Source: UBA1181 sp045601045 (lineage in GTDB: Bacteria > Bacteroidota > Bacteroidia > Bacteroidales > Paludibacteraceae). From it: DNA of 64,000 nucleotides. The notes below the pieces were generated by a model that did not search any database, had not been told where the DNA came from, and was given only the letters and a program-made list of their open reading frames with translations. Shown here in pieces: positions 18,027 to 25,817 of this stretch (the first letter of the stretch is position 1; every line of letters starts with the position of its first letter). A program made the position numbers and the translations under genes. The stretch covers positions 1 through 64,000 of the forward strand of contig JAZRZA010000073.1 in NCBI GenBank assembly GCA_045601045.1, read 5' to 3'.

Positions 18027-18488
18027 TTAATACTCGATCGCGTAGCCTGCCTTCACCCAAGCGTTGTATCCACCCTCCAAAAGGGTTACATTGTCCTCGC
18101 CGAATTTGCAAGCCAATTGTCCTGGAACCGCATTACCGTTGATACCCCAACCGCCGTCCGCGCCATATACCAACACTGGCAAGTTCACGTCGAAAATCGC
18201 CATGGCCTCTTTCACGTAATCGCAGTTACCATTGGCACCATCAAGTTTCTTGTTGGTTACAGGGATGTTTACCGCACCTGGAATATGGCCTTCTGCGAAC
18301 TCTTTCTCTGTACGATAGTCGATCAATTGAGGGTTGCTAAGTTTTTCCATATAACTCTTGAAACCTGCCGCATTAGCCTTTTCGTGGCTGCAAAGATCAT
18401 CTTGTCCACCACCGCAGCAAGAGTCGCAACTTGTCATAGATACTGCCATTACAGCAGCGAAAAATAATTTGAATCCTAGTCTTCTCAT
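18027..18488 (-). CDS. Rhodanese-like lipoprotein without the catalytic cysteine
   Basis: The 153-residue protein has a lipoprotein signal ending in the lipobox SMTSC, then a CCGGG stretch. A rhodanese fold follows: LIDYRTEKEFAEGHIPGAVNIP and LEGGYNAWVKAGYAIEY are clear. The active-site loop, normally C-x-x-G-x-R, reads GADGGWG here, so the sulfur-accepting Cys is missing. It is therefore probably a binding or scaffold domain anchored at a membrane facing the periplasm. A strong Shine-Dalgarno (AGGAGG, 18499-18504) and a TATATTTG box precede it. Confidence 0.88.
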   Translation of the reverse strand: MRRLGFKLFFAAVMAVSMTSCDSCCGGGQDDLCSHEKANAAGFKSYMEKLSNPQLIDYRTEKEFAEGHIPGAVNIPVTNKKLDGANGNCDYVKEAMAIFDVNLPVLVYGADGGWGINGNAVPGQLACKFGEDNVTLLEGGYNAWVKAGYAIEY

Positions 18489-18498
18489 TGGTATAAAA

Positions 18499-18543
18499 CC
18501 TCCTATTATATAATTTGTTTGTAAATGTTATTATGCAAATATA
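18499..18543 (-). promoter_or_regulatory. -7 box and strong Shine-Dalgarno for the rhodanese-like gene
   Basis: TATATTTG (18536-18543) matches the phylum -7 box. AGGAGG (18499-18504), 10 bases before the ATG, is unusual because most genes in this window lack a recognisable Shine-Dalgarno. Confidence 0.65.
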
Positions 18544-18580
18544 AGCAAAATAATTGATTATCACTTAATTCTGCATTTTT

Positions 18581-19690
18581 TTATTTGCGGGTGACATTGA
18601 CTTTCTGCGTTTCTGGCAAGGTGGTATTGCGTATCTCCACCTGCTCCACCACGTTTTGCGCCAATTCTGCGAAACTTCTTCCCGTGATGGTGTCAGAATC
18701 GCAAGCGACTGGTTTGCCGCTGTCTCCGCCGTCACAGATACTTTGCACGATCGGAATTTGACCCAATAACTTCACGCCCATCTCTTCCGCCAATCTTTTG
18801 CAACCCTCTTTGCCGAAGATGTAATATTTATTGTTCGGAAGTTCGGCAGGGGTAAACCATGCCATGTTCTCCACTAGACCCAAGATAGGCACGTTGACCT
18901 TCTCTCCGGTAAACATGCTGATGCCTTTACGAGCATCGGCCAAAGCCACCTCTTGCGGGGTGCTGACCACGATGGCGCCTGTGATGGCGAGCGTCTGTAC
19001 CAAGGTCAAGTGGATATCGCTGGTGCCTGGTGGAAGGTCGAGGATAAAGTAATCCAATTCGCCCCAATTGGCATCGGAAATCAATTGTTTCAAGGCATTG
19101 CTAGCCATGCCACCTCTCCAAAGCACTGCATTTTGGGGATCGACAAAGAAGCCGATGGAGAGCATCTTCACGCCATATTTCTCTTCGGGGCGAATCAACT
19201 CCCTGTCACCGACTGGTTCCAAATAGGGCCTTGCATCCTCCAATCCGAACATTTTAGGAACAGAGGGACCGAAGATATCCGCATCCAATAATCCCACCTT
19301 ATAGCCTGCGTTTGCCAGCGCCACGGCAAGGTTGGAGGAGACGGTTGACTTTCCGACACCACCCTTACCGGATGATACGGCGATGATATTCTTCACTTGT
19401 GGCAACAACTTATCAGGTTGCGCGGGAATCTGCGTCTTGTAGTTGACGCTGATGTTGCCCACGATCTCCGCCTCGGCGCCCACATAGGTGAGGATAGCCT
19501 GCTCGGCGGCCTTCACCAAGGATTTGGCGAACGGATCGCCCTGCTTTTCCAAAAGAAGGGAGAAGGAGATCTTATTGCCTTCGATTCGTATGTTGTCGTC
19601 CACCATCTCCGCGGAGACGATATCTTGTCCAGTTCCTGGATAGCGCACATGTTTCAGCGCATCCAATATCAGTTGGGGATAAAATGCCAT
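18581..19690 (-). CDS. Mrp/NBP35 family iron-sulfur carrier ATPase
   Basis: The 369-residue protein has an N-terminal MIP18/DUF59 domain (about 1-95) and a ParA-like P-loop domain with the deviant Walker A SGKGGVGKSTVSSNLA and LLDADIFGPSVPKMFG. Mrp proteins carry Fe-S clusters to target apoproteins. The C-x-x-C motif of E. coli-type Mrp is not visible (the region reads AWFTPAELPNNKYY), as I believe is usual in Bacteroidetes. How it would hold a cluster is therefore unclear. It starts 2 bases after the Ddl stop, so they are co-transcribed. Confidence 0.92.
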   Translation of the reverse strand: MAFYPQLILDALKHVRYPGTGQDIVSAEMVDDNIRIEGNKISFSLLLEKQGDPFAKSLVKAAEQAILTYVGAEAEIVGNISVNYKTQIPAQPDKLLPQVKNIIAVSSGKGGVGKSTVSSNLAVALANAGYKVGLLDADIFGPSVPKMFGLEDARPYLEPVGDRELIRPEEKYGVKMLSIGFFVDPQNAVLWRGGMASNALKQLISDANWGELDYFILDLPPGTSDIHLTLVQTLAITGAIVVSTPQEVALADARKGISMFTGEKVNVPILGLVENMAWFTPAELPNNKYYIFGKEGCKRLAEEMGVKLLGQIPIVQSICDGGDSGKPVACDSDTITGRSFAELAQNVVEQVEIRNTTLPETQKVNVTRK

Positions 19691-19692
19691 AA

Positions 19693-20673
19693 TTATTTAT
19701 TCAACTCATTTTCAATAATATCCGTCATCACATCCTTGATGTCCAAACCTGCGGCGCGCACCTGTTGCGGGATGAAACTGGTGGCGGTCATACCTGGCGT
19801 GGTGTTCACCTCCAAGAGATTGATCAAATCACCCTCTGTGATGATGTAATCCACGCGGATGATACCCTTCGCTCCGATGAGGTCATAGATCATGCCAGTG
19901 AGACGTTGCACACGATCTGTCACCAATTTGGACAATCTGGCAGGGGTGATCTCCTCCACAGCGCCATTGTATTTGGCGTCGGTGTCGAAGAACTCGTTCT
20001 TGCTGACCACCTCTGTGATGGGGAACACAACCGCCTTGTTCTTTGTCTTATAGGCACCGCAAGTAATCTCTGTTCCCTTCATGAAGGATTCGATGATCAC
20101 TTGGTCGCTCTCCACCAAGGCCGCTTCCACCGCTTTCACGATTCCATCGGCGCTTTTCACCTTAGAGGTACCGTAGCTACTTCCACCGCCATTAGGTTTC
20201 ACGAAGATTGGCATGCCCAACTCCTCCTCGATGGCTTGCGGATCGATCTTATCGCCCTTGTTGATGAGTACAGACTTGGCGATAGGTATTTGGAATTGGT
20301 GAAGATATTTATTGCAGAAATACTTGTTGAAGGTAAGGGCTGCCGCCAAAACGCCGCAACAAGAATAGGGGATGCGAAGAAGGTCGAAATAACCTTGGAG
20401 TTTACCATCCTCGCCCGGTACGCCGTGAATGGTGATATAGGCGAAATCGAAGTTCACATGATCTCCCTTTTTATTGATGAAAGAGAAGTCGTTCTTGTCG
20501 ATAGGGAACTTCTCCCCCTCGCATTCCACTTCCCACTTGGTTCCAACGATGGTCACGATGTAAAGGTCGTATCTCTCCTTGTCGATGAAGGAGTAAAGAC
20601 CTGCCGCGCTTCTGAGGGAGACCTCCAATTCGGATTGGTCGCCACCTGCTACGATTGCAATTTTCTTTTTCAT
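19693..20673 (-). CDS. ddl: D-alanine--D-alanine ligase
   Basis: The 326-residue ATP-grasp enzyme joins two D-Ala residues for peptidoglycan synthesis in the cytoplasm. Visible signatures are the HGVPGEDGKLQGYFDLL motif, FVKPNGGGSSYGTSKV in the ATP-grasp domain, and the metal-binding end LLEVNTTPGMTATSFIPQQ. Length and motifs fit Bacteroidetes Ddl. A Mrp gene follows after 2 bases. Confidence 0.95.
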   Translation of the reverse strand: MKKKIAIVAGGDQSELEVSLRSAAGLYSFIDKERYDLYIVTIVGTKWEVECEGEKFPIDKNDFSFINKKGDHVNFDFAYITIHGVPGEDGKLQGYFDLLRIPYSCCGVLAAALTFNKYFCNKYLHQFQIPIAKSVLINKGDKIDPQAIEEELGMPIFVKPNGGGSSYGTSKVKSADGIVKAVEAALVESDQVIIESFMKGTEITCGAYKTKNKAVVFPITEVVSKNEFFDTDAKYNGAVEEITPARLSKLVTDRVQRLTGMIYDLIGAKGIIRVDYIITEGDLINLLEVNTTPGMTATSFIPQQVRAAGLDIKDVMTDIIENELNK

Positions 20674-20762
20674 GAATCTATTTCACTAATTTTTTACAAA
20701 AGTAATCTTTATGGAGAAAAAAGGAAACGGAATAGGTAGAAAAGCTGAGATTTTCACAAAAA

Positions 20763-21536
20763 CTATACCCTGAAATAATCAAATAGAAATAAAGGAAATG
20801 CATTCAAAACAGCCACTTGATCTAATGGCATGACGTATTTTCTCAATTGATTTTCAAATACAGTTTGCTGATCAATATCTGATTTTTTGATAGGCATTTT
20901 GCTTTCCCCCTTACAGATGTAGTTTGCTTTGCGGACATTCATCTGCTTGATAGCCGTCCAGTTTTCCCGTCTGGAGTTAATCTCATTGTCGCTTGGTTCT
21001 CTTCTTGTCGTTAGTGTTAAGAAGTCAAGACTTTTGAAACAAGAGAATTCGTCTGCCAAACATTTGAAATTATCTCCAAGACATTCTGTTCGAGATACTG
21101 TATAACTGTCGTATTGATTGTCGTCCAAGGATTTGAAATATCGAATGGATTCGATCATCGGATAGTTGATGTATAACTTACCATTGCCGGTTTCGTCAGA
21201 AAAGTATTCCAACATGTCTGTTAACATCTGGTCAATTTCGTCGGAAGCAAGGTTTTTGTTCTGAAAATCATAGTCAAAGAACAAGTAGATTTCGGAGATG
21301 TCATCCGTGCTGTTTACAGCAGAAAATGTACTCTCCTCCGAGTCCTTCTCCCTCTCCATTAGCAATGATACAAGGTTTAGAGAGTCTTCCTCATCCATTT
21401 TCAAGTCCTTATACAGTTGATAAATATTGTTCCCGTAGGAGCATAGGATATGCTGCTCTTCTCTAAAGAAGAGTTTTTGCAGTGCCTTGAAAAGCATAGG
21501 CTCCCTTTTCTTACCTTCGAAAACGAATAATATCAT
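20763..21536 (-). CDS. TOPRIM/RloB-like putative nuclease of a two-gene defence candidate
   Basis: The 257-residue protein opens with ILFVFEGKKREPMLFKAL, resembling the EGxxTEpxYF start of RloB-like and TOPRIM domains (catalytic Glu). Near residue 90 it has IYLFFDYDFQN, a candidate DxD metal site. A TOPRIM-type nuclease fold is therefore plausible but not certain. The start codon overlaps the stop of the ATPase gene upstream as ATGA, so translation is coupled. This ATPase-then-TOPRIM layout recalls RloAB/AbiL and PARIS-type antiphage modules. I cannot assign it to one of them by eye. Confidence 0.65.
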   Translation of the reverse strand: MILFVFEGKKREPMLFKALQKLFFREEQHILCSYGNNIYQLYKDLKMDEEDSLNLVSLLMEREKDSEESTFSAVNSTDDISEIYLFFDYDFQNKNLASDEIDQMLTDMLEYFSDETGNGKLYINYPMIESIRYFKSLDDNQYDSYTVSRTECLGDNFKCLADEFSCFKSLDFLTLTTRREPSDNEINSRRENWTAIKQMNVRKANYICKGESKMPIKKSDIDQQTVFENQLRKYVMPLDQVAVLNAFPLFLFDYFRV

Positions 21537-22645
21537 AACGTACCCGTGCTGAATGTTCCACCTCTATAAAGTTTCTCCATATTATGGGCGAATCTTAGTT
21601 CCTTCTCCGTACAGTCGCATAATGGTTTGATGATATTGTTGTCCAATATGAAATTGCAGTCTGGACGCAATAGATCATTCGTCATAAGTGACGTGTTGTG
21701 TGAAGATGTGAATACCTGGCAATCGAGGTTGAATAATCTTTTACATACATTGAAGGCTAGCTTGAAATGATAAAAGGCATCAAACTCGTCAATAAATATA
21801 AATGAATGACTGTCGATTTTCTTCAGCCAGTAATAAAGTAATGTTAAAGACTTTGTTCCTGTTGAACTGATTTCTATGAAAGGAATTCTACCTCCATTGA
21901 TATTGCAAAGTATTAGTTTGTCTGATGTGGAAGGGGTAACAAAATCGAATGTTTGATTGCTTACTTCGTTTAGGAAATTCTGGAAATCCTTTGTAATATT
22001 TTGTCTGATGATAAACTCTTCGATGCTTTCCACGATTGTCTCCATGCCAATGAACTGGTTTCCCTCCACACTGGAGAACCATAGCATGTTGCCGACAAAC
22101 TGATTGAGTTTGACAAGGTAATGATCCTTTTCCAAGGGCATTGCACCAAGAATGAATGCCACCAAAGATACACGATTGGCACTGTTGGCGAATTTTTTCT
22201 TCACGCTTTCCTCAATGGGAAACTCTGGGGAAGCGAATACGTTGCTCTCTGTTGAGTCTTGCTTCAGGACGACCTCGCCGTTACACGTTAGTGTCTCAGA
22301 CAGGAGGTTGCCTATTTTGTCTTTGCTGTAAGCATATTCAAGGTGAGTGTCTCCGAATTTGAATCCGTATTCAAATGAAACTGGAGAATCAGGATTGCCT
22401 GCATAGACGAAGTTTCTATAGTAGTCTGGCTTTTTCCATTTTTGGGATAAGTGGTTAACGATATCGAATATGGCAAGTCCAAAGTTGGATTTACCCATTC
22501 CGTTAGGTCCGTAGATGACACCACTTTTCACCACGCCGTCTTTTACCGCATAGTTGTTGAAATCGTACTTTCCTGGAGAAGAAAGATCCCATTCGATTTT
22601 CTTAGAGAAGCCTCTATAGTTATTTACAGCAAATCTTGTAAGCAT
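21533..22645 (-). CDS. AAA15/RloA-like ATPase of a two-gene defence candidate
   Basis: The 370-residue protein has an ABC-type ATPase layout split by a helical insert. Walker A is GPNGMGKSN (about 45-53), an ABC-signature-like ISSTGTKSLTLLYYW lies near 258-272, Walker B is SFIFIDEFDAFYHF and the switch is TSSHN. The N-terminus FAVNNYRGFSKKIEWDL is typical of SMC/OLD-like ATPases in defence systems. It would sense a signal and control the TOPRIM-like partner encoded next. A TATATTTG promoter box and a perfect 8-bp inverted repeat lie just upstream. The AT-rich composition differs from the neighbouring ddl gene. Confidence 0.8.
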   Translation of the reverse strand: MLTRFAVNNYRGFSKKIEWDLSSPGKYDFNNYAVKDGVVKSGVIYGPNGMGKSNFGLAIFDIVNHLSQKWKKPDYYRNFVYAGNPDSPVSFEYGFKFGDTHLEYAYSKDKIGNLLSETLTCNGEVVLKQDSTESNVFASPEFPIEESVKKKFANSANRVSLVAFILGAMPLEKDHYLVKLNQFVGNMLWFSSVEGNQFIGMETIVESIEEFIIRQNITKDFQNFLNEVSNQTFDFVTPSTSDKLILCNINGGRIPFIEISSTGTKSLTLLYYWLKKIDSHSFIFIDEFDAFYHFKLAFNVCKRLFNLDCQVFTSSHNTSLMTNDLLRPDCNFILDNNIIKPLCDCTEKELRFAHNMEKLYRGGTFSTGTL

Positions 22646-22668
22646 AGCCTTATCCTTTATGAACTATG

Positions 22669-22710
22669 CAAATATAGCAAAAAAATATTATCCGTAATTT
22701 TTTTACGGAT
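22669..22710 (-). promoter_or_regulatory. Promoter box and inverted-repeat operator candidate before the ATPase gene
   Basis: TATATTTG (22669-22676) on the minus strand is followed upstream by a perfect inverted repeat ATCCGTAA-N5-TTACGGAT (22690-22710), placed about where a -33 region would be. That suggests a repressor or activator site. Confidence 0.55.
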
Positions 22711-22726
22711 GAATTATTGGGGGTGA

Positions 22727-22870
22727 ATTGATAATTCTTCTAAAAAGGGCAGGTTTACTTCAAATGGGAATCGGCGTAGTGCTAATTATAGGAAAGCTAT
22801 GGCAAGGTATCCTGCATATTTTCGTGGATTGGTACTCCAAATTCTTGAACCAGACGAAATGAAGATGTAG
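22727..22870 (+). other. Possible gene remnant (open frame of 47 codons without a normal start)
   Basis: Between a TGA at 22724 and a TAG at 22868 the plus strand stays open and reads as a plausible C-terminus (..RYPAYFRGLVLQILEPDEMKM). The only internal ATG is late (22799). I do not recognise the family. It could be the tail of a lost gene or chance. Confidence 0.25.
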
Positions 22871-22872
22871 TA

Positions 22873-22906
22873 TAAAAAAGACCGAGGTTGAGTGCCTCGG
22901 TCTTTT
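22873..22906 (-). terminator. Terminator of the 58-aa peptide gene
   Basis: Perfect 12-bp stem AAAAGACCGAGG/CCTCGGTCTTTT with a 7-base loop. On the minus strand it ends in T6, 26 bases after the peptide stop codon. Confidence 0.88.
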
Positions 22907-22931
22907 GAACATGGTCATGGATAGTACCAAT

Positions 22932-23108
22932 TTACTTTTTTAATTTTTTAACACCCTTCTCAATTACTGTTTGGCATCCATTTGAAAGCCCTTTTGTTAA
23001 GGCTTTGTTTACTGTGGAATTACTTGTCAAACTAGCGGCAATGCTATCTGCATTTCCTGCGACTGTGCCTAGTACTGTAAGAGCAATAGTTGTTAATGTG
23101 ACTGACAT
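22932..23108 (-). CDS. Small 58-residue peptide gene, unknown function
   Basis: The sequence from the ATG at 23108 to the TAA at 22932 encodes 58 residues: a hydrophobic N-terminal half (SVTLTTIALTVLGTVAGNA), a Ser/Thr/Asn-rich middle, one Cys and a strongly basic end (EKGVKKLKK). A strong terminator begins 26 bases after the stop, which argues for real expression. It has the profile of a small amphipathic or membrane-active peptide, such as a bacteriocin-like or toxin peptide. No leader-processing site, immunity gene or exporter is visible, so this stays open. It lies directly upstream of the ATPase/TOPRIM-like pair on the same strand. Confidence 0.55.
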   Translation of the reverse strand: MSVTLTTIALTVLGTVAGNADSIAASLTSNSTVNKALTKGLSNGCQTVIEKGVKKLKK

Positions 23109-23223
23109 AAGCTTAAAAATTAAATGTTAATAAAAATGTTTTATAATATATGGTCGCAATCTCATAGAAAATTACGGTTATATAGCTGTCTTTATGATCA
23201 GAAAAACTCCGTGATGAGGCGTG

Positions 23224-23487
23224 TTATTTGTCATCTTTAGCGTAATCGTGAACCCAATCAAAACCGCAATGTGGGCAGTGAAATGAATAACGGTCGATGA
23301 TGGCATTGCCAGCCGAGCTTACGAGTCTTCCTCCTGTTGCACCGATAACTGCACCTATAGGTCCTCCAAGTGCAAATCCTCCAAGGCCTCCCAGCATTGT
23401 TCCCCAGTTTTTAGTTGAAGAAGACCCTTCTTCTCCTTCTGTTGCGTGTCCACAATTGGGGCAGGTGTCTATTCTTTTCTTCATCAT
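23224..23487 (-). CDS. Small zinc-ribbon protein with glycine-zipper membrane segment
   Basis: Starting at the ATG pair at 23487/23484, the product has about 87 residues. It contains a CPNC knuckle near the N-terminus and a CPHC knuckle near the C-terminus, which together can bind one zinc. Between them is a Gly-rich hydrophobic stretch (MLGGLGGFALGGPIGAVIGATGGRL) like glycine-zipper membrane segments. The longer open frame to 23685 is not supported by a start context. The function is unknown. The combination resembles small inner-membrane proteins near accessory loci. Confidence 0.65.
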   Translation of the reverse strand: MMKKRIDTCPNCGHATEGEEGSSSTKNWGTMLGGLGGFALGGPIGAVIGATGGRLVSSAGNAIIDRYSFHCPHCGFDWVHDYAKDDK

Positions 23488-24020
23488 AATCTCAATAAAT
23501 TTCAATTCTCCCCCAAGCCTCCGAATCAGGAACATTATACCATTAAAAACGAAAAGGACGTGAGACTTGTTCCGCCTTACGTCCACCATTTCAAAGGTAT
23601 CGCCAAACACCCCACTACAAATGAACATAGAATAGAACACCCCACGTCCATTTTGAATATGAGTACAGGATTGGCTACCTTCCACATATACAAAAACAGA
23701 CTGGGCATGATTCTACACTCGTCCTTGTAGTAAATTTTGGCGAAATTTATGAAATTAGGACTTCATGCAAAAAATGCCTTCTCGGTCTCTGGATTTCTCT
23801 CCAGAGTACATTGGCAAAATTATCGGATTTATCGGAATTGACAAATTTTCAGAAAGATATTTTTCTAAAAACAAAGAGGGAGGATAGACTTATCGTTTTG
23901 TCCTCTCTATGATCGTAATTTCAGATCGTTAGATTGAAAAGATTCATAAAAAAGAAAAGACCAGGAAAAAAATCCCAGTCTTCTCGTATTAATCTGCTGT
24001 ATATATTTTTCACCTGACCA
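23488..24020. other. Intergenic region with one marginal small open frame
   Basis: No firm gene. A plus-strand frame from ATG 23765 to TAG 23887 (40 codons, MQKMPSRSLDFSPEYIGKII...) is followed by an imperfect hairpin near 23876-23911 without a T-run. I regard it as doubtful. The right end holds the terminator of the lipoprotein gene. Confidence 0.3.
23947..23982 (-). terminator. Terminator after the lipocalin-like lipoprotein gene
   Basis: On the minus strand a 10-bp stem AAGACTGGGA/TCCTGGTCTT (two G-U pairs) is followed by a T-rich tract. It lies 38 bases after the gene's stop. Confidence 0.7.
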
Positions 24021-24629
24021 CTATTTCGAGTAGTTATCCACATGGACGAAATCACCGTTATCAATGTCGTGGTAGATGCTGATGTCGTCGTGTTCAAGGA
24101 AGAATTCGAATTGGGCGTCGTCGATAACGTTGCTAACCAGTCCTATCACATTCTTGAAATCCGCATTGCGTTTGAGCAGTTCCAAAGTTTCTGACTTTGT
24201 GAGGTATAGGCATAGTCTACCGTCCTCTTTCTTGATCAAATAGTAGGGAGCGTATTGGTCGCACATCAAGTATTCATTGGAGATGATGATGCGGGTAGGG
24301 TTGGACTCGATGGTGTAGCCACCAGCCTTCTTCACATAGTTGTATCCCTCTTGATGCTTCTCGATGTAGTAGATGGAATCCTCTGTGATATAGAGGTTGG
24401 AGGGAAGGAACCACTTCTCCAGGTTGGACTGCATTTTGTTCTGCATAGACTCCATACCAGGAACTGCACCGTGGTTGAGGTAGCAGTTAACCTCTTGGGC
24501 GCCCCATCCGCCCACGATCTCTTTCTTCAATACCTCCTCGTCGGAGATGCCTGGCAACTCCTCATCATTTTTCTTGCAACCCGCCAAGAGTGTGATGGCT
24601 AGGGTAAATAGTATAAATTTTGTCTTCAT
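24021..24629 (-). CDS. Lipocalin-like lipoprotein, unknown function
   Basis: The 202-residue protein has a lipoprotein signal (FTLAITLLAGC, Cys near residue 18) followed by an acidic linker. A beta-rich domain follows, starting IVGGWGAQEV, of the kind annotated as lipocalin-like in Bacteroidetes lipoproteins. No enzymatic motif is visible. It starts 36 bases after prfB and has a terminator behind it, so it probably ends the long acpP-prfB transcript. Confidence 0.75.
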   Translation of the reverse strand: MKTKFILFTLAITLLAGCKKNDEELPGISDEEVLKKEIVGGWGAQEVNCYLNHGAVPGMESMQNKMQSNLEKWFLPSNLYITEDSIYYIEKHQEGYNYVKKAGGYTIESNPTRIIISNEYLMCDQYAPYYLIKKEDGRLCLYLTKSETLELLKRNADFKNVIGLVSNVIDDAQFEFFLEHDDISIYHDIDNGDFVHVDNYSK

Positions 24630-24665
24630 AATCTATAAGCGTTTATAAAAAGAAAAGGGAGAAGA

Positions 24666-25779
24666 TTATTCCTCCCCTCCAAATTCCATAAGATATGCTT
24701 TGATAAAGGCGTCGAGGTCTCCGTCCATCACCGCCTGCACATTGGAGGTCTGGTAATCGGTACGGTGGTCTTTCACCCTTCGGTCGTCAAACACGTAACT
24801 TCTGATCTGGGAACCCCATTCGATCTTCTTCTTGCCGGCCTCGATCTTAGCGGTCTCCGCGCGTCGCTTCTCCAGCTCGATTTCGTAGAGTTGTGAGCGC
24901 AAAAGTCGTAATGCGTTCTCTTTATTTTTCGGTTGGTCACGTGTCTCTGTATTTTCGATCACGATCTCATCGTCCTGGTCTGTCAATACATTGTGGAACT
25001 TATAGTGCAAACGCACACCAGATTCCACCTTGTTGACGTTCTGTCCACCCGCACCGCTGGAACGGAAGGTATCCCATGAAATACCCGCAGGGTTGACATA
25101 GATTTCGATGGAGTCATCCACCAATGGCACGACAAAGACGGATGTGAAGGAGGTCATACGTTTTCCCTGTGCGTTGAAAGGAGAGACACGAACCAAACGA
25201 TGGACACCGTTTTCGCTCTTCAAATAACCATAGGCGAAATCGCCCTCCACCTTGATGGTGACCGATTTGATACCCGCTTCATCTCCATCGAGCAAGTTGG
25301 CAATCTCTGTCTTATATCCTTTTGATTCGCACCATCGTAGGTACATACGCATCAGCATATCTCCCCAGTCCTGCGCTTCGGTGCCGCCGGCTCCTGCCAC
25401 AATCTTCAAGACGGCGCCCATTTTGTCCTCCTCTTTGCGGAGCATATTTTGGAGTTCCAATTTTTCAGTCAAATCGATGGCGCGAGCGTACGCTTCATCC
25501 ACCTCATCTTCTGTGACAGCCTCCTCTTTGTAAAAGTCGAAGGATAGCTGAAGTTCCTCGGCTGCCGCCTTCACCTCATTGTAACCGTCCACCCACTTTT
25601 TGATGTCCTTGATCTTTTTCATCTGCGCCTCGGCCGCCTTTTGGTCGTCCCAAAAGCCTGGCGCTTGTGTTCTCAGTTCCTCTTCCTCGATTTGAACTAA
25701 CTTCGCATCGATGTCAAAGATACCTCCTCAACGCATCCTCGCGTTCCAACACATTTTTTAGTTGGTCTATAGTTATCAT
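24666..25779 (-). CDS. prfB: Peptide chain release factor 2, with programmed +1 frameshift
   Basis: The gene is split. Codons 1-21 run from the ATG at 25779, then an in-frame TGA (25716-25714) stops frame 0. Skipping the single base at 25716 (the T of that TGA) continues as GAC ATC GAT and gives the main frame to 24666, about 370 residues in all. RF2 recognises UGA and UAA stops. The GGQ loop is present (SSGAGGQNVNKVES), and the codon-recognition region matches RF2. The shift site (AGG AGG TAT CTT TGA C) is that of the classical autoregulated prfB: low RF2 favours shifting. Gene-finding without the shift would begin at 25622 and miss the N-terminus. Confidence 0.95.
25713..25728 (-). promoter_or_regulatory. 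prfB +1 frameshift signal
   Basis: On the minus strand an internal Shine-Dalgarno AGGAGG (25723-25728) is followed by TAT and then CTTTGAC (25713-25719), the slippery CUU plus UGA C context known from E. coli prfB, with the same spacing. Confidence 0.93.
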
Positions 25780-25817
25780 TGGTTATTATGAATTTGAATT
25801 ATGCTTTTATATGAATT

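Noticed and set aside
19765..20739. Plus-strand frame of 324 codons opposite ddl
   Set aside because: Antisense to the clear D-Ala-D-Ala ligase, with His/Asp/Gly-rich shadow composition.
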